A DNA stretch of 64,000 nt, taken from assembly GCF_014203855.1 (NCBI RefSeq), contig NZ_JACHJV010000001.1, positions 1,674,001-1,738,000 on the forward strand. The letters are read 5' to 3'. The notes under the pieces are model-generated. The model did no database searches and was not told the DNA's origin. It saw only the letters and a list, made by a program, of their open reading frames with translations. Position numbers and translations under genes: made by a program. Origin of the DNA: Kitasatospora kifunensis (GTDB taxonomy: Bacteria > Actinomycetota > Actinomycetes > Streptomycetales > Streptomycetaceae). Positions 42,501 to 50,002 of this stretch are shown here, piece after piece; within the stretch, counting starts at the first letter, position 1; every line of letters begins with the position of its first letter.

Positions 42501-45500
42501 CTGGAGATCCTGCGCAGGCTCGCGGCCGAGCGGGCCGAGCTGCCGATGGCCGCGGTCAACCCGGACAGCAACCCGCTGGACGAGCTGCACCTGAGCTCGA
42601 TCACGGTCGGCCAGATCATGAATCAGGCCGCCCAGGAGCTCGGCATCTCGGCCCCGCTGGTGGCCTCCGCCTTCGCTACCTCGACCCTGGCCGAACTCGC
42701 GGGGCTGCTCAACGAGTTGACCGAGACCACGGACGGCAGGGACGAGACGCCGCGGACCGCGCAAGGGGTGGCCCCCTGGGTGCACGCCTTCGCCGTGGAC
42801 CTGGTGCCCAGCCCGGTCACCGCCGCCGAGACGACGGAGCCCACCGGCGCCTGGCAGGTCTTCGCCCCCGAGCACCACCCGCTGGCCGGTGCGCTGCACC
42901 GGGCGCTGGTCGAGGCCGGGCTGGGCGGCGGCGTGCTGCTCTGCCTGCCGCGGGTGTGCGAGGAGGAGCACGCGGCCCTGATGCTGGCCGCCGCGCGCGC
43001 CGCGCTCACCAGGGCGGCCTCCGGTGCCACCCGGTTCGTGGCGGTCGGCGACCGGCGCGGCGCGGCGGGCCTGGCCAAGACCCTGCACCTGGAGTCGCCG
43101 CAGGTCGCCACCACGGTGGTCACCCTGCCGCTGCCGGCCGACCTCGCGGCCGAGCGGGCCGCCGAGTTGAGCGCCCTGATCACCGCGGACGTCGCGGCGA
43201 CGCGCGGCTTCAGCGAGGTCCACCACGGCGCGGACGGCGTGCGCCGGGTGCCGGTGCTGCGACCGCTGCCGAGCACCGCCCCGGCCGAGCGGCCCGCGCT
43301 GCACGGCGGGGACGTCCTGCTGGTGACCGGCGGCGGCAAGGGCATCACCGCCGAGTGTGCGCTCGAACTGGCCCTGGACACCGGCGCCGCCATCGGCCTG
43401 CTGGGCCGCTCGGACCCGGCACAGGACCCGGAGCTGGCGGCCAACCTGGAGCGGATGGCGGCCGCGGGCGTGGCCTTCCACTACGCGCGGGCCGACGTCA
43501 CCTCCGCCGATGAGGTCAAGGCCGCCGTCAACGCGATCCGCGCCGAACTCGGCCCGGTCACCGCCGTGCTGCACGGCGCGGGCCGCAACGAGCCGCACGC
43601 GCTGGCCAACCTGGACGAGGCCTCCTTCCGCCGCACCCTGGCCACGAAGATCACCGGCCTGGAGACCGTCCTGGCGGCCACCGACCCGTCCTCGCTGCGG
43701 CTGCTGGTCACCTTCGGCTCGATCATCGGCCGAGCCGGGCTGCGCGGTGAGGCCGACTACGCCACCGCCAACGACTGGCTCACCGACCTGACCCACCAGG
43801 TGCAGGAGGACTACCCGAACTGCCGCTGCCTGGCCCTGGAGTGGTCGGTCTGGTCGGGCGCGGGCATGGGCGAGCGGCTGGGCGTGCTGGAGGGGCTGAT
43901 CCGCGAGGGCATCGAGCCGATCCCCACCGCGGACGGCGTGGCGCTGCTCAAGCGGCTGCTCGCCGACCCCGAGGCGCCCACCTCCACGGTGGTGATGGGC
44001 CGGGCCGGCGGTCTGCCCACACTGGCCCTGGAGCGGCGCGAACTGCCGCTGCTGCGCTTCCTCGACCGGCCGCAGGCGTTCTACCCGGGCATCGAGCTGG
44101 TGGTGGACGCGGACCTGTCCGGCACCACGGACCCGTACCTGCTCGACCACCTGCTCGACGGGGACCTGCTCTTCCCCGCCGTCCTGGGGATGGAGGCGAT
44201 GTCGCAGGCCGCCTCGGCGGTCACCGGCCGCCGCGAGGTCCCGACGCTCACGGACCTGGAGTTCCTGCGCCCGATCGTCGTGCCGGTCAGCGGCTCGACC
44301 ACGATCCGGGTCGCCGTCCTGGTCACCGACGTCGACACCGTCCAGGCGGTGATCCGCAGCAGCGAGACCGGCTTCCAGGCCGACCACTTCCGGGCCACCC
44401 TGCGCTACGGCCACCGCGCCCCCGAGGACGGCGGGCCGCGGCCCATCGCCGAGGACGTGCCCCGGCTGCCGCTGGACCCGGCCCGGGACCTCTACGGTCC
44501 GGTGCTCTTCCAGGGCGGCCGGTTCCAGCGACTGCTGGGCTACCGGGAGTTGGCGGCCAAGCGGTGCGTCGCGGAGATCTCCAACACCACCGGAGCCGAC
44601 TGGTTCGCCGGCTACCTGCCGGCCGAGCTGCTGCTCGCCGACCCCGGCACCCGGGACGCGATGATGCACTCGATCCAGTGCTGCGTGCCGGACGCCACGC
44701 TGCTGCCGGTGAGCGTGGCCCGGCTGCAGCTGGCCGATCCCGCGGCCGTACGCTCCGCGAAGCAGGTCGTCCTGCACGCCGTCGAACGCTCCAAGGTGGG
44801 CGACACCTACCTGTACGACCTGGACGTACGCGACCAGGAGGGCCTGCTGGTCGAGCGCTGGGAGGGGCTGAAGCTGCAGGCGGTGCGCAAGCTGGACGGC
44901 ACCGGTCCCTGGCAGCCGGCACTGCTCGGCGGCTACCTGGAGCGGCGGGCCGAGACGCTGCTGGGTTCACCGCTGCGCTGCGTGGTCCAGCCGGACGGCG
45001 AGGCAGCCGCCCAGGGCGTGGCGGCGCGCCGGGCGCGGACCGCGAAGGCGGTCGGCTGGGCGCTGGGCCGCGACACGGTGGTGCGCTACCGCCCCGACGG
45101 CCGACCCGAGTTGGCGGGCGGCCTGAGTCTGTCCTCCTCGCACGGCGCGGGCGTCACCTTCGCCGTGGTCGCCGAGCAGGCGGTGGGCTGCGACGTGCAG
45201 GCGGTGACGGACCGCACCGAGGACGAGTGGGGCGACCTGCTCGGCCGGGACGGTCTGGCGCTGGCCCACCTGCTCGCCACCGAGCACGCCGAGGAGCTGT
45301 CGCTGGCCGCCACCCGGGTCTGGGGCGCGATCGAGTGCCTGCGCAAGAACGGCCGGGCGCTGGCCGGGCTGACGGTCGCCGACTCCCCCGACGCCCCGCA
45401 GCGCTGGATCGTGCTGCGCTCCGGCGGGGCACTGCTGGCGACCTTCCCGACCACCTTGCTGGGAACCACCGGCTCGCCCGCCGGCACGCCGGTGGTGTTC

Positions 45501-45527
45501 GCCATGATGTCGGAAAGCGAGGTCTGA
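39579..45527 (+). CDS. Enediyne iterative polyketide synthase PKSE
   Basis: A 1982-residue iterative type I PKS with the enediyne-specific order KS-AT-ACP-KR-DH-PPTase. KS active Cys231 is in VDGACSSSLLSVATACDAL, with His residues in EGHGTGTA and KGNFGHTKAA. AT-like Ser675 is in AGHSLGEVTAL, and the ACP Ser1007 in LHLSSITVGQIM. The KR has a GGGKGI loop and Tyr1394 (EADYATANDWL). The DH His1524 is in DHLLDGDLLFP. The C-terminal PPTase domain has Asp1872 (VGCDVQAV) and Glu1919/Lys1923 (RVWGAIECLRKNG) and would self-phosphopantetheinylate the internal ACP. PKSE makes the linear polyene precursor of the enediyne core. GTG at 39579 overlaps the UnbU stop. The N-terminal 20 residues are a TTPS repeat with no counterpart expected in the family. 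Confidence 0.96.
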   Translation: MTSIPSTTPSTTPSTTPTTDPTRIAVVGIACRYPDADSPNQLWQNVLTGRRAFRRLPDERMRAEDYYSADPAAPDRFYSAKAAVIEGFEFDRVKYRVAGSTFRATDMTHWLALDTAATALADAGFPLGSGLADANTGVIIGNTLTGEFSRANLMRLRWPYVRRTVGAALREQGWQDAALADFLDALEERYKSPFPPIGEDSLAGGLANTIAGRICNHFDFKGGGFTVDGACSSSLLSVATACDALADGRLDVAVVGGVDLSIDPFEVIGFAKTGALATGEMRVYDKGSNGFWPGEGCGMLVLMRDQDAVGAGKFRYASIAGWGYSSDGKGGITRPEASGHRLALQRAYATAGFGIDTVSYFEGHGTGTAVGDATELQAFSEARRAADPGAAPAAISTVKGNFGHTKAAAGAAGLIKAILAVRHQVIPPATSHVDPHPELTGERPALRVPQQAELWPQGAPIRAGVSSMGFGGINAHVVVEHADGLRKSEVGRTTRKLVASRQDVELLLLDADGMAELRGKLTQLATLTPRLSFAELGDLAATLQGELAERPIRAAVVAADPEQAEQRFTKLLTLLDSGARSVLDANGGVYLGNSALKARIGFLFPGQGAGRRGDGGAIRRRFATVDELYRTHALPTEGDLVATAVAQPRIVTASVAGLRVLAALGIEAVGAAGHSLGEVTALHWAGAMDEAALLRVAGARGRIMADASDGDGTMAGIAAEAALVEPLLVGEPVVIAGYNSPTQTVVSGPVAAVERVCAKAASAGLGTARINVSHAFHSEAVAPAAAGFNAYLATETFTPLTGRLVSTVTGAALPAEVDVAELLTRQVLDPVRFSEAVQQLAAEVDLLLEVGPGRVLRGLAAEIAPAVPTISLESDSGSLAGLLGAVAAAFTLGAPVRHAELFRDRFTRPLPLDKEFRFFASPCESTPEGDFSFTGLSRAQRPTAAATTAATTPAVTALVPAPASAGGAEPGASSLEILRRLAAERAELPMAAVNPDSNPLDELHLSSITVGQIMNQAAQELGISAPLVASAFATSTLAELAGLLNELTETTDGRDETPRTAQGVAPWVHAFAVDLVPSPVTAAETTEPTGAWQVFAPEHHPLAGALHRALVEAGLGGGVLLCLPRVCEEEHAALMLAAARAALTRAASGATRFVAVGDRRGAAGLAKTLHLESPQVATTVVTLPLPADLAAERAAELSALITADVAATRGFSEVHHGADGVRRVPVLRPLPSTAPAERPALHGGDVLLVTGGGKGITAECALELALDTGAAIGLLGRSDPAQDPELAANLERMAAAGVAFHYARADVTSADEVKAAVNAIRAELGPVTAVLHGAGRNEPHALANLDEASFRRTLATKITGLETVLAATDPSSLRLLVTFGSIIGRAGLRGEADYATANDWLTDLTHQVQEDYPNCRCLALEWSVWSGAGMGERLGVLEGLIREGIEPIPTADGVALLKRLLADPEAPTSTVVMGRAGGLPTLALERRELPLLRFLDRPQAFYPGIELVVDADLSGTTDPYLLDHLLDGDLLFPAVLGMEAMSQAASAVTGRREVPTLTDLEFLRPIVVPVSGSTTIRVAVLVTDVDTVQAVIRSSETGFQADHFRATLRYGHRAPEDGGPRPIAEDVPRLPLDPARDLYGPVLFQGGRFQRLLGYRELAAKRCVAEISNTTGADWFAGYLPAELLLADPGTRDAMMHSIQCCVPDATLLPVSVARLQLADPAAVRSAKQVVLHAVERSKVGDTYLYDLDVRDQEGLLVERWEGLKLQAVRKLDGTGPWQPALLGGYLERRAETLLGSPLRCVVQPDGEAAAQGVAARRARTAKAVGWALGRDTVVRYRPDGRPELAGGLSLSSSHGAGVTFAVVAEQAVGCDVQAVTDRTEDEWGDLLGRDGLALAHLLATEHAEELSLAATRVWGAIECLRKNGRALAGLTVADSPDAPQRWIVLRSGGALLATFPTTLLGTTGSPAGTPVVFAMMSESEV
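39597..39632. repeat. 12-bp x 3 in-frame repeat at the PKS 5' end
   Basis: ACCACTCCCTCC occurs at 39597 and 39609, with a near copy at 39621, encoding TTPS-TTPS-TTPT just after the start codon and before the KS domain. It is an N-terminal extension produced by tandem duplication. Confidence 0.9.
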
Positions 45528-45529
45528 AC

Positions 45530-46015
45530 ATGCAGCCGTACTACGAGTACCGCCACCTGGTCGGTTTCGAGGAGACCAACCTCGTCGGCAACGTCTACTA
45601 CGTCAACTACCTGCGCTGGCAAGGCCGGTGCCGGGAGATGTTCCTGCGGGAGCTGGCCTCGGAGGTGCTGGAGGACATCCGCGGCGACCTGAAGCTGTTC
45701 ACCCTCAAGGTGGACTGCGAGTTCTTCGCCGAGATCACCGCCTTCGACGAGCTGTCGATCCGGATGCGCCTGGAGGACCTGACCCAGACGCAGGTCGGCT
45801 TCAGCTTCGACTACGTCAAGCTGACCGAGGGCGGCGCCGAGGAGCTGGTCGCCCGGGGGCAGCAGCGGGTGGCGTGCATGCGCGGCCCGAACCACGACAC
45901 CCGACCGACCCGGGTCCCGGAGCCGCTGCGCCGGGCGCTTAAGCCCTACACGGTGGCGCCGCGCGGCGCCGCGGGCCAGGCCGGGCAGCTGGTGCCGGCC
46001 GCGAGCGAGGCGTAG
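45530..46015 (+). CDS. Enediyne hot-dog thioesterase TEBC (E10/CalE7/DynE7-type)
   Basis: A 161-residue hot-dog-fold thioesterase, the obligate partner of PKSE. The hallmark FEETNLVGNVYYVNYLRWQG and GRCREMFLRELA match CalE7/DynE7/SgcE10, which lack the usual acidic catalytic residue and rely on conserved Asn/Arg and aromatic residues to release the polyene from the PKS. LKLFTLKVDCEFFAEITAFDELSI completes the fold. The ATG lies 2 nt after the PKS stop. Its presence strongly confirms the enediyne call. Confidence 0.95.
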   Translation: MQPYYEYRHLVGFEETNLVGNVYYVNYLRWQGRCREMFLRELASEVLEDIRGDLKLFTLKVDCEFFAEITAFDELSIRMRLEDLTQTQVGFSFDYVKLTEGGAEELVARGQQRVACMRGPNHDTRPTRVPEPLRRALKPYTVAPRGAAGQAGQLVPAASEA

Positions 46016-46018
46016 CCG

Positions 46019-46564
46019 ATGACCTCTCTCGACCGGCTGCCGGTGGGCCCACCGGCCTTCGACCAGCCGTCCGGGGCGCCGCACGACCGCACTGAACTGC
46101 GCGGCGTGCTGGGCCGGTTCGCCACCGGCGTCACGGTGCTGACCGCAGGGCGCGACACCCCCAGGGGCATGACGGCGAACTCCTTCACCTCCGTCTCGCT
46201 GGATCCGGCACTGGTGCTGGTCTGCGTGGTGCGCACGGCGGCCGTCCACGAGACGATCCTCACCGAGCAGGCCTTCGCCGTCTCGGTCCTCTCGGGCGGC
46301 CAGGAGAAGGCGGCACGGCACTTCGCCAACCGTCAACGACCGCGTGGGGCAGCGGAGTTCGAGGCCGTTGAGACGGTCCCCGGCCGGCACACCGGGGCAC
46401 CGGTGCTGGTGGGCGCCCAGGCCTGGCTGGAGTGCTCGCTGGCGGCCCGCTACGACGGCGGCGACCACTCCATCTTCCTCGGCTCGGTGCTGGACATCGG
46501 GCGCGCGGCGGCGGACGACCCGCTGCTCTACTTCGCGGGCGGCTTCCACCGCTTGGACGACTGA
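46019..46564 (+). CDS. Flavin reductase (enediyne E6-type)
   Basis: A 181-residue split-barrel flavin reductase: LRGVLGRFATGVTVLTAG, GMTANSFTSVSLDPALVLVCV and SGGQEKAARHFA are diagnostic of the HpaC/ActVB/SgcE6 group, which supply free FMNH2 or FADH2 to two-component monooxygenases. It starts 3 nt after the thioesterase stop codon and closes the plus-strand operon UnbV-UnbU-PKSE-TEBC-E6. A possible partner is the acyl-CoA-dehydrogenase-fold monooxygenase at 24895-26079; no HpaB-type gene lies within the cassette itself. It ends just before a strong bidirectional terminator. Confidence 0.92.
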   Translation: MTSLDRLPVGPPAFDQPSGAPHDRTELRGVLGRFATGVTVLTAGRDTPRGMTANSFTSVSLDPALVLVCVVRTAAVHETILTEQAFAVSVLSGGQEKAARHFANRQRPRGAAEFEAVETVPGRHTGAPVLVGAQAWLECSLAARYDGGDHSIFLGSVLDIGRAAADDPLLYFAGGFHRLDD

Positions 46565-46579
46565 GCCCGGCTCGACCTA

Positions 46580-46618
46580 AAGGGATCCCCCCGGCCGCCT
46601 CGGCCGGGGGGATCCCTT
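46580..46618. terminator. Bidirectional terminator between convergent E6 and P450 genes
   Basis: A 17-bp perfect inverted repeat (46580-46596 with 46602-46618) around a 5-nt loop. The arm begins AAGGGATCCCC, giving A- and T-runs at both ends that suit termination in either direction. It lies 15 bp after one gene and 9 bp before the end of the other. Confidence 0.93.
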
Positions 46619-46627
46619 CGTCCGCGC

Positions 46628-48001
46628 TCAGCGAACCGTGTGCACCGTCATCGGCAGCCCGCCCTGGACGCGCAGGGTGAGCATCGGCTCCGGCTTGAGC
46701 ACGTGCCCGGGCGCCTTCGCCAGCTGGAGTTCGCGCACCACGGCGGCGGTCACCACGGTCGCCTCCAGCAGGCCCAGGCTGCTGCCCACGCAGAAGCGCG
46801 GGCCCGCACCGAAGGGCAGGTAGCTGTACCGGTGCCGCCCACCGGCCCGCCCCGGGGCGAAGCGCTCCGGGTCGAAGCGGTCGGGCGCCGGCCAGAACTC
46901 GGGGTGGCGGTGCAGGGTGTACGGGCAGATCAGCACCTCGGCGCCGGCCGGCACGTGGTAGCCACCGATCTCGTCCTCCTGCTGCGCCTTGCGGGGCAGG
47001 ATCCAGACCGGCGGGTAGAGCCGCATCACCTCCTCGATGACCATCGAGGTGTAGGTCAGCCGGTGGACGTCCGCGGTGGTCGGCTGGCGGTCGCCGAGCA
47101 CCTCCACCACCTCGGCGTGCACCTTCTCCCAGACCAGCGGGTGCTGGTCGAGCAGGTGGAAGGTCCAGCTCAGCGTGGAGGCGGTGGTCTCGTGCCCGGC
47201 GAGCAGCAGGGTGACCAACTCGTCGCGCATCCGCAGCCGGCGGGTGGTCTCGTCGCGCTCGTTCCCGGTGGCCTCGATCAGCCGGGAGAGCACGTCGTCG
47301 CCGTCCTCGCTCGGGTGTGCGGCGCGTTCGGCGGCGAGTTGGGCGACGATCCGCTCCAGGTCCGCGCGGGCCCGGCGGAAGCGGCGCTGCTGGGGCAGCG
47401 GCACCCAGGACGGGACGGCGCTGAGCGACATCATCTCGAAGATCGCCTGGTCCTGGACGACTTCGAAGGACTCGCCGATCGAGTCGTACGCGCTCAGGTC
47501 CGCGTCCAGCAGGGTCCGGCCGAGGATGCCGAGGGTGAGTTCGGTCATCTCGCCCCGGATGTCGACCGGCCCGGTGCCCTCACGGGCCCGCAGTCGGGCC
47601 ACCAGCTTGGCGGCCTCCTCGGCCACCGCCGCGGTCTGCCGGGCGATCCGCTTGGGCTGGAAGACCGGCTGGATGACCTTGCGCTGGGCGCGCCAGAGCT
47701 CGCCCTCGCTGGTCAGCAGACCGTCGCCGAGGGCGCGACGGGCGTGCACCAGGCCGATGCCCTTGTGGTAGTTGGCGGCGTTGTCGGCCAGCACCCGCTT
47801 GGCGTGGTCCGGGTGGTTGAAGAAGAAGAGCGTCTTGGGACCCAGCGGCAGCCGCACCGCGTCGCCGTAGCGCAGCGCGGCGCCGGTCATCACCGCCAAC
47901 CGGTCGCGCGCCATGCTGGCCAGCAGGGCGGGGGTCCGGGAGCGGGTCGGTCCCGGCGGAAGCCGCCGGGACCGGGGGCGCGCGGCCTCGGGCGCGGTCA
48001 T
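46628..48001 (-). CDS. Cytochrome P450 (enediyne E7-type candidate)
   Basis: A 457-residue P450. The heme ligand is Cys404 in LPFGAGPRFCVGSSL, the oxygen-binding I-helix is LLLAGHETTASTLSW, the K-helix EExxR motif is VIEEVMRLYPP, and the PERF region is DRFDPERFAPG. The N-terminus is proline-rich (RRLPPGP) without a membrane anchor, so it is soluble. Its length and the EVMRLYPP/HETTAS features place it with the CYP102/CYP110-like group rather than short actinobacterial CYP105/107 types. ATG overlaps the UnbL stop (ATGA), so both are coexpressed. From memory SgcE7 of C-1027 is also a P450 of the core set; a warhead-tailoring role is inferred. Confidence 0.9.
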   Translation of the reverse strand: MTAPEAARPRSRRLPPGPTRSRTPALLASMARDRLAVMTGAALRYGDAVRLPLGPKTLFFFNHPDHAKRVLADNAANYHKGIGLVHARRALGDGLLTSEGELWRAQRKVIQPVFQPKRIARQTAAVAEEAAKLVARLRAREGTGPVDIRGEMTELTLGILGRTLLDADLSAYDSIGESFEVVQDQAIFEMMSLSAVPSWVPLPQQRRFRRARADLERIVAQLAAERAAHPSEDGDDVLSRLIEATGNERDETTRRLRMRDELVTLLLAGHETTASTLSWTFHLLDQHPLVWEKVHAEVVEVLGDRQPTTADVHRLTYTSMVIEEVMRLYPPVWILPRKAQQEDEIGGYHVPAGAEVLICPYTLHRHPEFWPAPDRFDPERFAPGRAGGRHRYSYLPFGAGPRFCVGSSLGLLEATVVTAAVVRELQLAKAPGHVLKPEPMLTLRVQGGLPMTVHTVR

Positions 48002-48981
48002 GCGACCACACCGCGCTGCTCGACCAGTTGCTCGGCCACTCGCCGACGCCACAGCTCGTAGCCGGGCACCGCGCCGTCCACCACCGGCACCGGACGGGAG
48101 CGGTCGCAGAGCTCGGCGGCCTGCTTGGGCGTCAGGTCGCAGAAGAACCGGGCCGCCAGCTCGGTGTGCGCGGTGGTCAGGCCGGCCTCGACCCGGGCGG
48201 TGGCGGCGAACGCGGCCCCCTGGGCCAGCTGCGGACGGTACTTGGCGGCCCGCTGCCACAGCACCCGCAGCTCCGACTCGTCGCCGCCGCCGGCGTAGGT
48301 CGCGGCCAGACCGACCCCGCTGTAGAGGTCGGGGCGGCGGGACTCGGGGAAGGCGTCGACCAGATCGGCCACCACGGCCGGGGCGGTGCCGCCGACGAAC
48401 CAGAGCGCCCGCCCGATGCCCTGGTCGATCGCGTGGTTGGCGTATCCGGCCGGTCCACCGGCCGGCCAGGGGAAGTTCGGCTCCCGGTAGTGCTCGTGGA
48501 CGTAGCGGCGGGTCTTGAAGTACGCCTGGTGGAAGCCGTAGCCGTCCAGCGCCAGCCAGCGCAGCAGCGGGTCCGGCGCACTGACCGCCGCCGCCCAGCG
48601 GAACCGCGGCAGCCGGGCCATCGCCCAGCCGACGCCCACGTAGACCATGTAGCTGTGGTTGCGGCCGCGCCCGGCCAGCAGGTCCGCCACCTTGCGACCG
48701 CTGCCGAACGGCAGGCCGTCCAGCATCGCGGCGCCCATTCCGGCCCCCTCGTAGGCGAATCCGCGGAACTGCTCCGGGATGTGCTCCATCCGTCGTTCGG
48801 CTTCGTCGACCGTGCGTTCCTCCACCACGTGCGCGTAGCCGGTGAGGAAGGTCGCCCCGACGGTTTCCAGCAGGTCCCGGGCTTCCGGGGTCTTCTCGTG
48901 GAAACCTCGCGTCGAGAGTTTGGTCTGCGAATGATCAGGGGTCAGAATCCGGCGCCTGAGCGCACGCCAAGAACCCGCCAT
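47998..48981 (-). CDS. Enediyne biosynthesis protein UnbL (DUF1702, E5-type)
   Basis: A 327-residue DUF1702 protein, the third of the conserved unknowns of enediyne cassettes. Characteristic stretches are RGFHEKTPEARDLLETVGATFLTGY, RGFAYEGAGMGAAMLDGL, WLALDGYGFHQAYFKTRRYV and DQGIGRALWFVGG. ATG at 48981 with GGAGG 5 nt upstream is clearly better than the start 102 nt earlier. It heads a two-gene minus-strand operon with the P450, convergent to the PKS operon. Its reaction is unknown. Its presence with UnbV and UnbU completes the minimal five-gene warhead set. Confidence 0.9.
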   Translation of the reverse strand: MAGSWRALRRRILTPDHSQTKLSTRGFHEKTPEARDLLETVGATFLTGYAHVVEERTVDEAERRMEHIPEQFRGFAYEGAGMGAAMLDGLPFGSGRKVADLLAGRGRNHSYMVYVGVGWAMARLPRFRWAAAVSAPDPLLRWLALDGYGFHQAYFKTRRYVHEHYREPNFPWPAGGPAGYANHAIDQGIGRALWFVGGTAPAVVADLVDAFPESRRPDLYSGVGLAATYAGGGDESELRVLWQRAAKYRPQLAQGAAFAATARVEAGLTTAHTELAARFFCDLTPKQAAELCDRSRPVPVVDGAVPGYELWRRRVAEQLVEQRGVVA

Positions 48982-49031
48982 CGTTCCCTCCAGAGGTCGG
49001 GCTGCCGTTGGGCGCAGCTGTCCGACCCAAA

Positions 49032-49090
49032 GCCTGGCGGGCCGTGCGAGGGCACGCCTACTCCGAGCGTGCCCTGGCGGCACGCCAGGC
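49032..49090. terminator. Long imperfect hairpin between UnbL and the methylisoborneol operon
   Basis: Core arms AGGGCACGC (49049-49057) and GCGTGCCCT (49067-49075), extended outwards by further complementary blocks (GCCTGGCG.. with ..CGCCAGGC). It lies downstream of the GPP methyltransferase gene and upstream of UnbL, so it likely ends the 2-methylisoborneol transcript. Its left part is in the UnbL leader. Confidence 0.7.
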
Positions 49091-49101
49091 TTGGAGGCTG
49101 C

Positions 49102-49986
49102 TCAGACCCGGTCGGCGGCGATCAGCAGGTACTGGAAGGACCCGTCCTTGTAGGAGGAGATGAACGCCTCCTCGATGCCGGTGACCAGCGAGGAGGTGGC
49201 CCGCAACTCCCAGTAGGGCAGCGTGGCCGCGGTGAGGTCGATCACGGCGTTCGGGACGAGGCGGTTGTCGGCCATGGCGCGCAGGTACTCCCGGCGGGAG
49301 TGGATGTTGCACTCGAAGTGGGCGTTGATCTGCGAGACCCACTTCGAGGGCTGCCCGTAGACCGGGTTCCAGCAGCCGGTGATGGTCACGTAGCGGCCGC
49401 CGACGGCCAGGATCCGGGAGTGCTCGGCGAACAGGTCGTGCAGGTCCACGTACATGCTGGACTCGTTGTTCCACGAGCCGGCCGCCGTACCGGTCTCGAA
49501 CGGCATGTCCAGCATGTTGCAGACCTGGGAGCGGACGTACTCGTCGATACCCAGCTGGCGCACCCGCTGGTTGGCGAACTCGGCCTGCTTGGCCGAGAGG
49601 GTGACGCCCTCGACCCGGCAGCCGAAGCGCTGGTGCGCCATGACCATCGAGCCGCCACGGCCGCAACCGGCATCCACCAGCAGGCCCTCGCGCGGGACCC
49701 CGCCCAGGTGGTCGAGCAGCACGTCGGCCTGAGCGGACTCCAGCCGGTGCAGCTCGGCGATCACCTTCCTCTCGCGCGCGCCCTCGCCGGGCTCGCCGAG
49801 GGCGGCGACGTCGACGTCCCCGATGCCGTAGTGGTGGTGGTAGAGGCCGTCGACATCGCCCAGGCGCAGGTTGACCGGGCGGGCCTCCTGGTCCCAGTAG
49901 CGGGCGATGTCGTCCTGGTAGGGCGTTGCCGGGCCGGGAATCGCAGCTGTGGTGTCGGTACCGGGAGTCAGGTCGATCGTGGTCAC
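49102..49986 (-). CDS. Geranyl diphosphate 2-C-methyltransferase
   Basis: A 294-residue SAM methyltransferase that methylates geranyl diphosphate at C2, the first step of 2-methylisoborneol (MIB) biosynthesis. The protein is very like SCO7701 of S. coelicolor as I recall it: YQDDIARYWDQEARPVNLRL, LGDVDGLYHHHYGIGDVD, motif I LLVDAGCGRGGSM (about 102-114), YVTITGCWNPVYGQPSKWVS and SRREYLRAMADNRLVPNAV. It lies 16 bp downstream of the MIB synthase gene, the usual operon order. Cytosolic enzyme producing a C11 terpenoid precursor of the earthy odorant. Confidence 0.97.
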   Translation of the reverse strand: MTTIDLTPGTDTTAAIPGPATPYQDDIARYWDQEARPVNLRLGDVDGLYHHHYGIGDVDVAALGEPGEGARERKVIAELHRLESAQADVLLDHLGGVPREGLLVDAGCGRGGSMVMAHQRFGCRVEGVTLSAKQAEFANQRVRQLGIDEYVRSQVCNMLDMPFETGTAAGSWNNESSMYVDLHDLFAEHSRILAVGGRYVTITGCWNPVYGQPSKWVSQINAHFECNIHSRREYLRAMADNRLVPNAVIDLTAATLPYWELRATSSLVTGIEEAFISSYKDGSFQYLLIAADRV

Positions 49987-50002
49987 TTGGGTCAGCTCCT
50001 TA

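Noticed and set aside
42189..44777. Long minus-strand frames opposite the PKS (also 39411-41909)
   Set aside because: Antisense shadows of the PKSE gene without any family motif.
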